A stretch of DNA of 64,000 nucleotides from Henricia sp. BOLD:AAB3569 (GCA_037783545.1 JBBELK010000481.1:62001-126000); one strand, 5' to 3'; numbered from the stretch's first letter, positions 46,675 to 55,589 are shown. The notes: a model not told the origin generated them from the sequence alone. Numbers and translations are program-made.

Positions 46675-48314
46675 AAACTAAAACGACATTTATCCTTTTA
46701 ACACAATCAACGATCACACCAATAGAATAATTGGGAAGAACACGGCTTGCAGCTGTGACCTGGTTTATTGAGCTACCTCATATGTCTTACCATGTACAAT
46801 ACAGTCACTTTGATCAAAAAGTTGTCTAAAAGCGACAATCGTCAATTACGACAACACTTGATGATTGTTACGATGCAAAGTAAACTTGTCTGTTAAGCAA
46901 AACCCCTTAACAAACCGGAGATCATCGCCGAGTGTGTTCAGACTGCTAAAAATTTGCACATTTTAACAGTTGCTGTGTTGGTTGCCAGATACGAAAAACC
47001 ACATTTACTTAACATTTACTCTGTTATTTACCTACTGTTCGGTAATACATAATAACAAGCACAATTCAACGTGACAAAGGGTGTTCGTTTACGTACGTCG
47101 ACGGCACACGCCCTGGGTACACGCATCGTCGTTGGTGGTGGCGAAAAATACTAAGATTTGTTTTATTTTACGATCCCGAGACAACAGGCTAACACCGACT
47201 CCCCTACTTTCAAATAAACACTGGCAGCCTCGTTTCAGATGCTGAGCCATTAATACGTCGTGTGTCTTTTCATTTGAAAATGTTATCACAAACGAAAGCA
47301 CTGAGACCCTCAATTTCGATAACAATTTGAAATTCCTCAAGAGTAAAAAACACTTCCATAGTCGGTCCTCATAAAGTCATCATCGTGTCGGTGTGTGGAA
47401 TATGTGGACGGGAAACCAGTCTAAGCGAAACCTCGCTCAGGAATATTTAAACTATGACGCGTTTTATTATATTTTAGTAACTGATAAACAACACAAAATG
47501 CGTGCTAATTGAGTTTTATACAATTTTCGTTTAAAGCACAACTTATATTGCGTGTATAAAAGTATGTGTATGAATTAATTAGTTGTTATTTTAGAAAGTT
47601 ATTAACGAAATACCTTCTGGGCATGCGCGCTTAATGTCAAGTCTCGCTCGAATGGGGCTGGATTTTTGAACAAAAAACGCCGATTTCTCGCAGGAGCCTG
47701 ATAGTTTAGTTGTGGCCTCTGTTGAAATGTTATATTTATGGTACGTTCTATTAAACCATGGTGATTTGGCATCCCCCGGAGAGGTATTGCCGTGACGGGG
47801 GTAAAACAGCGGACTAATACGGATACGTCATGACTCTAGGCGCTTCTCGTGACGCGTAACCGTTTAGTACACATGTTTTCATACGCGTGAATAACGGGTA
47901 TCGACCTCCATACGCATAGCATAAAAACAGATACTGGTTATGCAGATTTTTCGCTTTTTTCATGATGGATTAATAAGTTGTATGCATTTTGTTTCTTTGT
48001 GATGTATCGTCCATGAATACCGATCGAATTTAATGAGTCATGCCCACGAGAAAGTGAGCAAAATCAGCTGGAAACAACTAAGCCAAGCGCAGAGCAGATT
48101 TAGCAGATCGTATTCACAAGTACAGCCTAGTGCGAAACCCAGTTATTCAGTGCAGACATCAACATGAACGGTTACCGTTATCATATCCGTATTCGGAACC
48201 GTATTCGTCACCTTGCAAAACCTCCCTATTATTTTAAGTGTATCTTCCACATTAGTTGTTTTAACATATGAATCCCTAAATTGATAGAATCCCGACAACA
48301 TTCTAGGTATTCAA
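46675..48314. other. No gene recognised; one transposon remnant
   Basis: Near 47375-47427 the words GTGTGGAATATGTGGACGGG and AACCAGTCTA are the end of a TAGACTGG-family element. Otherwise there are only unassigned short frames, including an 83-codon one at 47089-47340 on the minus strand. Confidence 0.45.
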
Positions 48315-48610
48315 TGGTCCAGTAAAACCATGGAGGAAGAAACGCTTGTTTCTTCCTCCATGGTAAAACTGACCAAGATTTACTCGTATTTTTGTCTGAC
48401 ATGACCGCCATGATTTAGACTTGTTACCAGTCTACTCAAAGTTACACCACAGATCGTCGATCATCTTCATTGCATCTGATGAAGTAGTACATGTAGTTGT
48501 TAATTGCTATGAAGGCTCATTATTATTTTACTTAGTCTTTTAAGTGCTACCTTTTGAATTATTTTGTTAACCTTCAGACTAACTACTGTTTTATTCACAG
48601 AAAATATTCG
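48315..48610. repeat. Dispersed repeat, copy 1 (copy 2 at 57845-58060)
   Basis: Shared words in the same orientation include GGTCCAGTAAA, ACTTGTTNCCAGTCTACTC, AAAGTTACACCACAG, TTGCATCTGATGAA and TGAATTATTTTGTTAA, ending near CTGTTTTATTCACA. Copy 1 carries a private hairpin at 48327-48364 that copy 2 lacks. Confidence 0.85.
48327..48364. repeat. Perfect 17-bp-arm hairpin
   Basis: ACCATGGAGGAAGAAAC and GTTTCTTCCTCCATGGT are exact reverse complements around GCTT. In copy 2 of the surrounding repeat (57.85 kb) the place reads straight from CCAGTAAA to CCCGACCAGG, so this hairpin arose or inserted locally. It is too short for a typical microRNA precursor. Confidence 0.9.
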
Positions 48611-48894
48611 CTCGTGCGCAGCCGGCCCTTACAGGGGCGCTGGTACGGGCTAATGTGCCTGCACAACGTAATATATCCAATGCAAAAAATCAAATTTACC
48701 AATAAAATAAGTGTACTGCATGTGTGCGAGATGGCCTTGTCTGTCAAGAGATAGAGGCGATATGACATAATTTAGGTGGATTTCTAATCACGTTGCAACA
48801 GAGTCCAATCCGAGTCTGAGTCTCCTGTCATTAGCCTCCAGTCGAGTCCGAGGCGGAGTCACGAGTCAGGGGAGGATCCAGGATTTTCCAAACG

Positions 48895-49100
48895 GGGTTT
48901 CGTGAAATATTTAAGCATGAAATGGTGAAGACAATCAAATTGCGAGCGCGTAGGGCGAAGCCATAACGGCATGGGGTCCGGGGCACGCTTTTAAAAGGCT
49001 CCAAACAATGTTGGATCTGTGGTGCGATCTCAGGCAATATTTAACCACTTTAAGCAGGCAAAGGTGTGATATCATATGAGGCAGATACCCCAACAGTTTT
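48895..49100. repeat. Dispersed repeat, copy 1 (copy 2 at about 57395-57595)
   Basis: Shared words: TTTAAGCATGAAA, GTGAAGACAATCAA, GCGAGCGCGT, TTTAACCACTTTAAGCA and GCAGATACCCCAAC. Orientation is the same and divergence moderate. Neither copy shows terminal repeats or coding capacity. Confidence 0.8.
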
Positions 49101-49134
49101 GTTTTTTTTGGAAAAGGGGGCGGGGGGCGTGTTT

Positions 49135-49385
49135 TTTTTTTACACCGCAGCGAGGGGTACACCCCAATTGTTCAACCCGAATAGAGTCTAAGTTTCCAAT
49201 GACTGACACTTCTCGAGTGGCAATCTTGGAAATAGTGACAACTCTTACTCTCACTATTAGAGAAAAAGAAGAAACTGAGAAATTTCGGAAAATCCCAAAC
49301 ATGCATAGATTCGAACCAGGGACCTTATGATTACAAGTCGAGCTCTCTTCTAACCAGACCACGAAGCTGGTTGCAAACCGACCGC
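49135..49385 (-). mobile_element. Second tRNA-derived SINE-like family, minus copy
   Basis: On the minus strand it reads AGCTTCGTGGTCTGGTTAGA (A-box region), an anticodon-like stretch, and CCCTGGTTCGAATC (B box), then a body ending in GGTGTACCCCTCGCTGC. A plus copy is at 52026-52262. The anticodon-arm region weakly resembles tRNA-Cys. Both copies have telomere-like repeats next to the head. Confidence 0.8.
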
Positions 49386-49389
49386 ATTC

Positions 49390-49448
49390 AAAACCCTAAA
49401 TTCCTTTAAAATAACCAACCCTAAACCCTAACCCTGAACCCTAACCTA
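49390..49448. repeat. Interstitial telomere-like (CCCTAA) repeats
   Basis: ACCCTAAA, CCAACCCTAAACCCTAACC, CTGAACCCTAACC: degenerate CCCTAA units, the animal telomere motif. They abut the 5' end of the second SINE-like family, and the plus copy at 51.97 kb has matching GGTTTAGGGTTGG. Confidence 0.8.
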
Positions 49449-49809
49449 TTATATAGTCTCCTCTCAAGACGCTAAAAAGGTACAAACCCCATTGTTCTCC
49501 CCTCGCAGTGATGTAAAAAAAAATTACGCGGGCGGGGGCGTGCGCCCCTGCATGCTTTCCTCGAGTCCGAGTCAGACTTGTTCGCCAAAATGAAACTGAA
49601 TCTGCTATAGTTTCGTACACACAATATGTGAAATGATGATGTGCTCGTGCGCTTCTGCCGGCCTGGCGAGGCAGTGTACATAAGTATTAGCTGGAGGAGT
49701 CGTGACGTCACATTTCGGGCGCTGCACCGTAACTATGGTTACCGGTTCACGCTCACGTTTTACATCCATTGTGTTTGCGCACAGTGTATTTTACCATAAT
49801 AGGATAATA

Positions 49810-50690
49810 ATAAGCGCGACGTTTGAAGCGGGCCTTAGGCCCGCTTAAAACGCCCGCATAGAACTTAATTGCAAACTCCCAGTCGAGCTTGAATACATCC
49901 AACATGGCGGATGGGTATTGTGCACGTCATGACGTTGTACACGTGCGTTTTCCATTCTGTCCGTTGTACGTCGCCATTCTATTATTATGATGCACTTGTT
50001 TGTTGGTTATTTCTTTACTCACATACGCGCTGCGAGCATGCGCATTCCTAGTTGTGAACAAAATTGCGGACCACCTTCGAACTGGAATTAAATTCGACAC
50101 GGCAGAAGCACGACGTTTGAAGCCAAGGCGTGCTTGTGCCGCACTAAATAGAGTTAGCACGGCAGATCTTGTCGAGCTAATCTCTTCTGCCGTGTCGAAC
50201 TCATTTTGCCGAGCCAAATGACTCCGAACGTCGTGATTGTGCCGTGTCGAATTAAAAACAAAATCAAGTTTAAATTAATTCGACACGGCATAAGCGCGAC
50301 GTTTGAAGCGGGCCTAAGCGAAACATGGCTTAACGATGACACAACGTCGTGCAACTGCCGTGTAGCACGGCAGAGTCAAACATAATAAAAACATTTGCGT
50401 CAAACGTTATTGAGTTCGACACGGCAGAAGCACGACGTTTGACGCAGGCCTAAGGAAACATCCATTTTGAACTGAAATCAAATGAGTTGGGTGTTTAAAT
50501 TGAATTATCTGTTTCCTAAAATTGGCCGGGCATACATTTACTTCCACAATTAAATACGACTGACATTTGACAATTAAATTCGACGTTTGACGCAAGTGCA
50601 AACACCGTCGCGCTGTTGTCGCACATAAATGAATTGCATTCGACACGGCATAAGCACGACGTTTGACGCAGGCCTAATTTGTAGTTCTCT
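49810..50690. repeat. Main cluster of the CACGACGTTTGACGC motif
   Basis: Around ten copies of a word of about 35 bp, CACGGCAGAAGCACGACG plus TTTGACGCAGGCC or its reverse complement, occur near 49815, 50098, 50186, 50224, 50284, 50340, 50392, 50420, 50577 and 50650. The unit at 50414-50452 recurs almost exactly at 50639-50678. A 17-bp near-palindrome GCGGGCCTTAGGCCCGC lies near 49828. Orientation alternates, so the region can fold into many hairpins. No coding potential or known element class is apparent. Confidence 0.85.
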
Positions 50691-50849
50691 TTGATCAAAT
50701 CAACATTTTTCTTTCGTAATTACGGCTCTCGCAAAAATTTTGATGTAAATGCGAGAAATGTTTCGAAAATCACTCAACTACGCGCATCGCTATGCGCACA
50801 TTTCGACATGAAAGGTTACTTGAAAATATGGGCGAGCTATATAGGAGAT

Positions 50850-51198
50850 TAGATTGGTTCTCGATCCCTATAGATTGGTTCGCTTATTGCGAAAATATAG
50901 GGATCGGTAAAGGGCAGCCATGACAGGCAGAATTCTGCCCGTCACGTGGTTATTATTATTTGTTTTGTTTTAGTAAGTGCGCAGATTTTGCATTGACATT
51001 TGTAACTTGGCAGTGCGTGTCGAACATATCCAATTATGTAAATCAAGTACATTGCCTAAAGCAAAGGGCTTGGCCAATTATTAAATATAAAAAACACAAT
51101 GCGCACGCGCAAAGACGACCAATTACAGATCAAGATGAAGCGCCCTTTACCTGTCCTTATATTCTCCTGTGTGGAATATGTGGACGGGAACCAGTCTA
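50850..51198 (-). mobile_element. 349-bp TAG(A/T)YTGG-family element with 10-bp target duplication
   Basis: It starts TAGATTGGTTCTCGATC and ends, inverted, TAGACTGGTTCCCGTCC. The perfect duplication TATAGGAGAT lies at 50840-50849 and 51199-51208. Inside is the palindromic GGCAGAATTCTGCC. It is an inverted relative of 52936-53673 and independently confirms a 10-bp duplication for this family. Confidence 0.9.
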
Positions 51199-51239
51199 TA
51201 TAGGAGATCACAATCTCAATCTTTACTTTGTGTCTAGAG

Positions 51240-51450
51240 AGGGCGTATTTGCGTTTGGGTAGCCAGCAGCCGAACGAAACTTACGCAGTAAGTTTCGTGA
51301 AATCGAAATTGCGTCCACTTGCGCAACATTTTATTGCGTAAGTTGCGCAACATTCTTCCGAAGATATCACGCAAGCTATGGGGCTTGCGCCATTTGTCAA
51401 AAGTTGCGCAAGCTGCGCAATGTTTCGTGAAATCGGCTGCTGCTGGTCTA
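51240..51450. repeat. Segment rich in TTGCGCAA palindromes
   Basis: AAACTTACGCAGTAAGTTTCGTGAAATCG-type words near 51278-51306 recur as GTTTCGTGAAATCGGC near 51422. Between them are at least four TTGCGCAA or GTTGCGCAA words. GCCAGCAGCCG at the left faces CGGCTGCTGCTGG at the right, suggesting a foldback of about 210 bp. Confidence 0.6.
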
Positions 51451-51654
51451 TGTCTCCGAGAGTATTATCTCGGCACGACCCAGGAATGCTAAACGAACGC
51501 AACTCTTTCCGTTCAGCAATATCACTCTTATCCACGAACGCAAAACTTCACTTTCGCTCGTTCCCAGCCACCCATACTGGGCGCTGCGACAATCGATATA
51601 TAATCACTGGATGCAGAAACGACGTATACAATTAAAGCCATCTTTTTCTTGTTA

Positions 51655-51945
51655 ACGGCATCGATATATATACACTGGATGAATATGCAATAGCAGTTGG
51701 CTATACAAGAATTGAAGCCACGCGCCGGCCGCCATTGTACCCCACGAATAATACTTGGCCTAGACTCCCCCCGGTCCATGCGATCGCTTGCATTCCACTT
51801 AACACATGTAGACCAGGATGTAGACTAGTGAAGACAGTATGACCAGTCTAGGCAAAGCATTGTATTTGGTGGGGTACAATGGCGGACGGTGGCTTCAATT
51901 TTAGATTTCGTTGCTTCATCCAGTGTATATATATATCGATGGTCA
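51655..51945. mobile_element. Foldback element of about 290 bp
   Basis: CATCGATATATATACACTGG and GAATTGAAGCCACG…GCCGCCATTGTACCCCAC at 51659-51747 pair with GTGGGGTACAATGGCGG…GTGGCTTCAATT and CCAGTGTATATATATATCGATG at 51869-51942. A fragment (ATCGATATATAATCACTGGATG) also precedes it at 51592. Confidence 0.85.
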
Positions 51946-51965
51946 ACGCACGTAAAAACAATATT

Positions 51966-52025
51966 TCCAACAGGGTTGGGCTTAGGATTAGTGGTTTAGG
52001 GTTGGTTAGTTTTAATGCGGTCGGT
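51966..52025. repeat. Telomere-like GGTTAGGG words beside the second SINE-like family
   Basis: CAGGGTTGGGCTTAGG and GGTTTAGGGTTGGTTAG are followed by TGCGGTCGGTTTGTAACCAG. This is the inverted equivalent of 49373-49448, so the telomere-like stretch travels with the element. Confidence 0.75.
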
Positions 52026-52262
52026 TTGTAACCAGCTTCGTGGTCTGGTTAGAAGAGAGTTCGACTTGCAATCATAGGTCCCTGGTTCGAATCTCAGTCT
52101 TTAGGATTTTTGAAATTTCTGTAATAATAGTGAGAGTAACAATTATGACTATTTCGAAGATTATCAATTAAGAAGTATCAGTCATTGGAAACTTAGTAAA
52201 TTCTATTCAGGTATAAAACATTAGGTTGTACCCACGCTGTGGTGTAAAATAAACAAATAAAC
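52026..52262 (+). mobile_element. Second tRNA-derived SINE-like family, plus copy
   Basis: AGCTTCGTGGTCTGGTTAGA and CCCTGGTTCGAATC give A- and B-box-like regions at about tRNA spacing. The body follows through ATAGTGAGAGTAACAATTAT and CAGTCATTGGAAACTTAG to TGTGGTGTAAAAT. It is collinear with the minus copy at 49135-49385, including the same tail sequence. Confidence 0.8.
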
Positions 52263-52444
52263 AAAACACGCAGCCCGTACTATGTCCCAGCGCCCAGTAT
52301 GGGCGGCTGGGAACGAGCAAAAAGCATGTATGATATTCTGGCCTACAATAATGGTCCTGGACCATTTTTCATTGTTATTACAGAGCATATGAGAATTTAT
52401 TTGAACGTCTTGAGAAGAGACATACATTATCGGTTTTTACAAAT

Positions 52445-52765
52445 TTTCGCTTTGGCGTACCATAGTATAGACACAGTAATGGTGGATAGCAACCGGTTGT
52501 CAAGAAAGTGAAACCCAAGAATTCGCGACATAAACAAATCTGACTGACAACAAACCCCCTCCCAACCACCCCTCCCTCCCCCTTGAAAAATTCCTGGATT
52601 TGCCCCAGGCCCAAGTATATGAGTTAAAGCGATTGGGTTGGCGTAGTGGTTCTTTCCCCGCCTTTCACCTCTGGCGTCCTAGGTTTAATTCTTGTTTCAC
52701 TCTCTTGACAACCGGTTGCTATCCGCCATTACTGTGTCCATACTATGGCACGCCAAAGCGAAATG
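52445..52765. repeat. Inverted repeat enclosing a SINE head
   Basis: CGCTTTGGCGTACCATAG, GACACAGTAATGGTGGATAG and CAACCGGTTGTCAAGA at 52449-52506 pair with TCTTGACAACCGGTTG, CTATCCGCCATTACTGTGTC and CTATGGCACGCCAAAGCG at 52702-52760. The SINE-head fragment (52632-52700) sits in the loop. Confidence 0.85.
52632..52700 (+). mobile_element. SINE head fragment (first family)
   Basis: GGGTTGGCGTAGTGGTTCTT and CCTTTCACCTCTGGCGTCC match the head of the 21641 SINE; the B box is decayed (GGTTTAATTC). The body is missing here. Confidence 0.75.
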
Positions 52766-52906
52766 TTGCGCAAGAAAAAAAAAGGTTGGCATGACTTTTA
52801 AATGTTGATAGACACTTTGAAACCGGCATACTGTGATTTTGTTGGCAAGTTTTTAAAAATGTTGAGACGTGTTTTTGAGGAATTATTTACGCTTTGGCGT
52901 GCCATA
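52744..52906. mobile_element. 163-bp MITE with TATGGCACGCCAAAGCG ends
   Basis: Both ends carry TATGGCACGCCAAAGCG (inverted at 52890-52906). A diverged inverted copy is at about 53698-53842 (TATGGTACGCCAAAGCG, AGTCATGCCAACCTG), and another end lies at 52449. No target duplication is clear. Confidence 0.8.
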
Positions 52907-52935
52907 CGCGTGACGTCAACAACTATCACATCCGC

Positions 52936-53673
52936 TAGACTGGTTCCTGTCCACATATTCTACATTGATCTGTGATCAGTCGTCTTTGCGCGTGCGCATT
53001 GCGCGTTTTATATTTAAAAATTGGCGAAGCCCTTTGCTTTAGGCAATGTACTTTATTTACATTTGGGTCTTCCCACAGTAATGGGGTTTATTTAAAAAAT
53101 ATATAAAGAATTCCTTTCAGATGTCTTTAGTTTATCCCAAAATTAAAGAAATTTCCTTGTACTGTTCTCAGGAGATAACTTTTACCCAAAAAGGTAAGAA
53201 ATTGCTGCCACAACATACAGTTTTGAAAAGCTTGTGTACAAATTTTCCTATTACGTATGTAACGTGGACAGACCATTTTATGACTTTTTTCTGTCTTTGT
53301 TACATACGTAATAGGAACATTTGTGCACGGGGTTTTCACAAATGCATGTAGGACTATTTTTCTTACTCCTTGGTGCAAAAGTTATTTCCTCAGTTTAGGT
53401 GCATAATTTAAAGATAAAATTAAGACATTTGAAGTGAACTGGGACCTAAGATCTTGAATGTGACAGAAATGTACCCCATTACTGTGGAAAGACACATTTG
53501 GATATGTTCGACACGCACGGCTGGGTTACAAATGTTAATGCAAAATATACGCACTTATTAAAAAACATCAAAATAATAATAACCACGTGACCGGGCAGAA
53601 TTCTGCCCGTCATGGCTGCCCTTTACCGATCCCTATATTTTCGCAATAAGTGATACGATCGGGAACCAATCTA
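52936..53673 (+). mobile_element. TAGACTGG-family element carrying a nested MITE
   Basis: It starts TAGACTGGTTCCTGTCC and ends GATCGGGAACCAATCTA. Without the nested element at 53067-53493 it is about 303 bp and matches the 50850-51198 copy inverted (GCGCGTGCGCATTG, CCCTTTGCTTTAGGCAATGT, GGCAGAATTCTGCCCG). I found no matching target duplication around it. Confidence 0.85.
53067..53493. mobile_element. 427-bp foldback MITE with 8-bp target duplication
   Basis: The ends GTCTT(C/T)CCACAGTAATGG are inverted. The 8-bp duplication ACATTTGG is perfect at 53059-53066 and 53494-53501. The empty site is visible in the related copy at about 51.03-51.05 kb. Almost the whole length is self-complementary around about 53283 (TTCCTATTACGTATGTAACG against TTACATACGTAATAGGAACA). 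An 8-bp duplication fits hAT, P or Merlin superfamilies. Confidence 0.92.
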
Positions 53674-53845
53674 ATATTCACCATTACTGTGCCACACTAT
53701 GGTACGCCAAAGCGAAAATAATAGTTCTACCATCAATACTCAAAAACAAGTCTCGCATTTTTTGTTTAAACTTGCCGGTTTCAATCGGTCTATCAACAAA
53801 AGTCATGCCAACCTGTTTTTTTCTTCCGCAACATTTGCGAAAGTA

Positions 53846-53945
53846 TGTGCGTGTAGGTTGATTGTGTTTGCAGTCCCTACTTGACCGCGTGGATTATACG
53901 CAGGAGATTTTTCTGTGGGTTTCCCCTAGCTCCTACTAATAAAAA
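53846..53945 (+). mobile_element. SINE body fragment (first family)
   Basis: GCAGTCCCTACTTGACCGCG at 53871 is identical to the body of the 21641 SINE, followed by diverged GGGTTTCCCCTAG. The head and (CAA)n tail are missing. Confidence 0.7.
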
Positions 53946-54002
53946 TTGTATATCCTTCTTAATAATCTGATAAGTACGTAATAAAAGTAAAGTTAAAGCA
54001 AT

Positions 54003-54545
54003 TAACCGAGAATGGGGCATTTGGGAGACATTTTCGGGAACCATTTGTTGAATGAGTTATTGGTAAAATACTTTCAAATGAACACTAACTTACTTTAGGC
54101 CTACCTCAAGCTATACACAAGATGGTTCTCGACCTAATAAAAATGGTTAGTAACCTAATAAAAATGCTTTTTAACCTAATTGGAAATAGGGAGACATCAC
54201 CATGTCTCCCTATTTGCACATGTCTCCCTAATATACCTTTTTTGTACACCTACAATGGCTCCCTATTATGAAATTAAGGAAAATAATAATAATAATAATA
54301 ATCGAGAATGGCGCATTTGGGGGACATTTTCGGGAACCATTTCCTGAATTACCACTAAGTTATCGGTAACAATTTCTCTAATGAAAACTAACTTATTTTA
54401 CCTAAAGCTACCAACAAAAAAAAGGTATCGCCCTAATAAACATGATTGAAATAACCTAATTAAAAATAGGGAGACATCCAGATGTCTCCCTAATATACCT
54501 TTTTTGCACTTACGATGTCTCCCTAATATGAAATTAATGAAAATA
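54003..54545. repeat. Tandem duplication of a ~300-bp unit with GGGAGACAT hairpins
   Basis: Unit 1 (54008-54298) and unit 2 (54303-54545) share CGAGAATGG, CATTTTCGGGAACCATTT, ATGTCTCCCTAATATACC and ATGAAATTAA. Each unit has a hairpin AGGGAGACAT…ATGTCTCCCT near 54188 and 54468. (AAT)n separates the units. Confidence 0.85.
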
Positions 54546-54769
54546 AATAAATTTAAAAAAATACAAATACAAAAACACTTTAATTAAAGGCAGTATACAT
54601 GATTGGTATCTCGAAAATCAGAAATGTTCACAGATTTACGTCTAACTTACACAATATAAACATGATGACCGTAGAAAACTTCCCCTGAAATGGTTTTGTC
54701 TAAAGTGCTATAGTCTTTGAGAAATGAGTAAAACAATTAGTTTTCGTCTCATGAGACGAACATTCAATT

Positions 54770-54997
54770 CGCCCCAAAACCATTTCGCCCGAGTGCCATT
54801 TCGCCCCCAAACCACTTCGCCCGAGTGCCATTTCGCCCCAAATCACTTCGTCCAAACACTACATCGCCCAAACACTACATCGCCCAAACACTACATCGCC
54901 CAAACACTACATCGCCCAAATGCAACTTCGCCCGAAACCACTTTGTGCACAGGCCGTGGTTCAGGGCGAAATGGTTCAGGGCGAAGTGGTTTTGGGG
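54770..54997. repeat. TTCGCCC minisatellite flanked by its inverted version
   Basis: A 16-bp unit, ACTACATCGCCCAAAC, occurs four times in a row near 54858-54920. Variants such as CACTTCGCCCGAGTGCCATT lie at the left and inverted ones (GGGCGAAATGGTTCAGGGCG) at the right, so the block forms an overall hairpin. Open frames over it come from the repeat. Confidence 0.9.
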
Positions 54998-55309
54998 CGA
55001 AATTACTGCAAACCCTTTTTTGACTGTTTTCTCAAAAGTTAGACGAAGTACGGAGCTGGTTTTTGCTCAGGTTGGCTTTAATCATGCATATCTTCAACCA
55101 CACAGGGGGATAAAACTATTCGTAACTGTTTACCAATCATGTATACTATCTTTAACTTAATTTTGACCATGGAACGTCAGGTCGCGTCCATATTTGGGTT
55201 TTAACCAAATCGGAAATTACTTACGACTCCCTAAACTGAAATAACCAAATTTGATGGAAGCCAGTTAATGACAAATTTAGTTTGTTACCATCACTTAAGT
55301 AGTACTCAC

Positions 55310-55385
55310 CTTCAGATCGGCACAAAGCGCTTCTTAGACTAAAACACCACACTGCCAAAACGAAGAAAAAGGCAGCTGCAGCCAT
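55310..55385 (-). CDS. Proposed exon 1 of the F-type lectin: signal peptide
   Basis: On the minus strand, ATG at 55385-55383 has a favourable context (G at -3, G at +4) and an in-frame TGA 15 bases upstream. It encodes 25 residues, MAAAAFFFVLAVWCFSLRSA then LCRSE: a short start, a hydrophobic core of about 15 residues and a plausible signal-peptidase site after RSA. A strong donor, GAAG|GTGAGT, follows in phase 1, matching exon 2. Joined, the four exons read through 231 codons including the stop: signal peptide, short linker and one lectin domain, as expected for a secreted fucolectin. The link across a 12.2-kb intron is inference from phase, strand and biology. A short out-of-frame upstream ATG overlaps the start. 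Confidence 0.62.
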
Positions 55386-55481
55386 TACTACAGTCTGTCA
55401 TATTAGAAATGATGCTAAGTTACAAGATCCCACGCAAATCATAAATCCAGTAAGGCTGCAGGCAGGCAAGGAAAAATACGC

Positions 55482-55510
55482 GTTTCCATGACAACCATAT
55501 ATTTTTAAAA
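55482..55510 (-). promoter_or_regulatory. Possible core promoter of the lectin gene (X-box-like and A/T-rich box)
   Basis: On the minus strand, AAAATATATGG and GTTGTCATGGAAAC lie about 100 bases upstream of the proposed lectin ATG. The second word differs at one position from the RFX X-box consensus GTTGCCATGGAAAC. The distance is plausible for a promoter but rests on motif matching alone. Confidence 0.3.
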
Positions 55511-55589
55511 TAAACACGGCATACATATACATGTAGGCTAACTCACTGAAGCGTAAACACAGCATTTTAATAAAATGGCCCTTGTGTTT

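Noticed and set aside
48327-48364. MicroRNA precursor
   Set aside because: The 17-bp stem with a 4-base loop is too short for normal microRNA processing, and the flanks do not extend the pairing.
54724-55160. Two overlapping frames of about 100 codons rich in Pro, Thr and Asn
   Set aside because: They are translations of the TTCGCCC minisatellite and its inverted partner.
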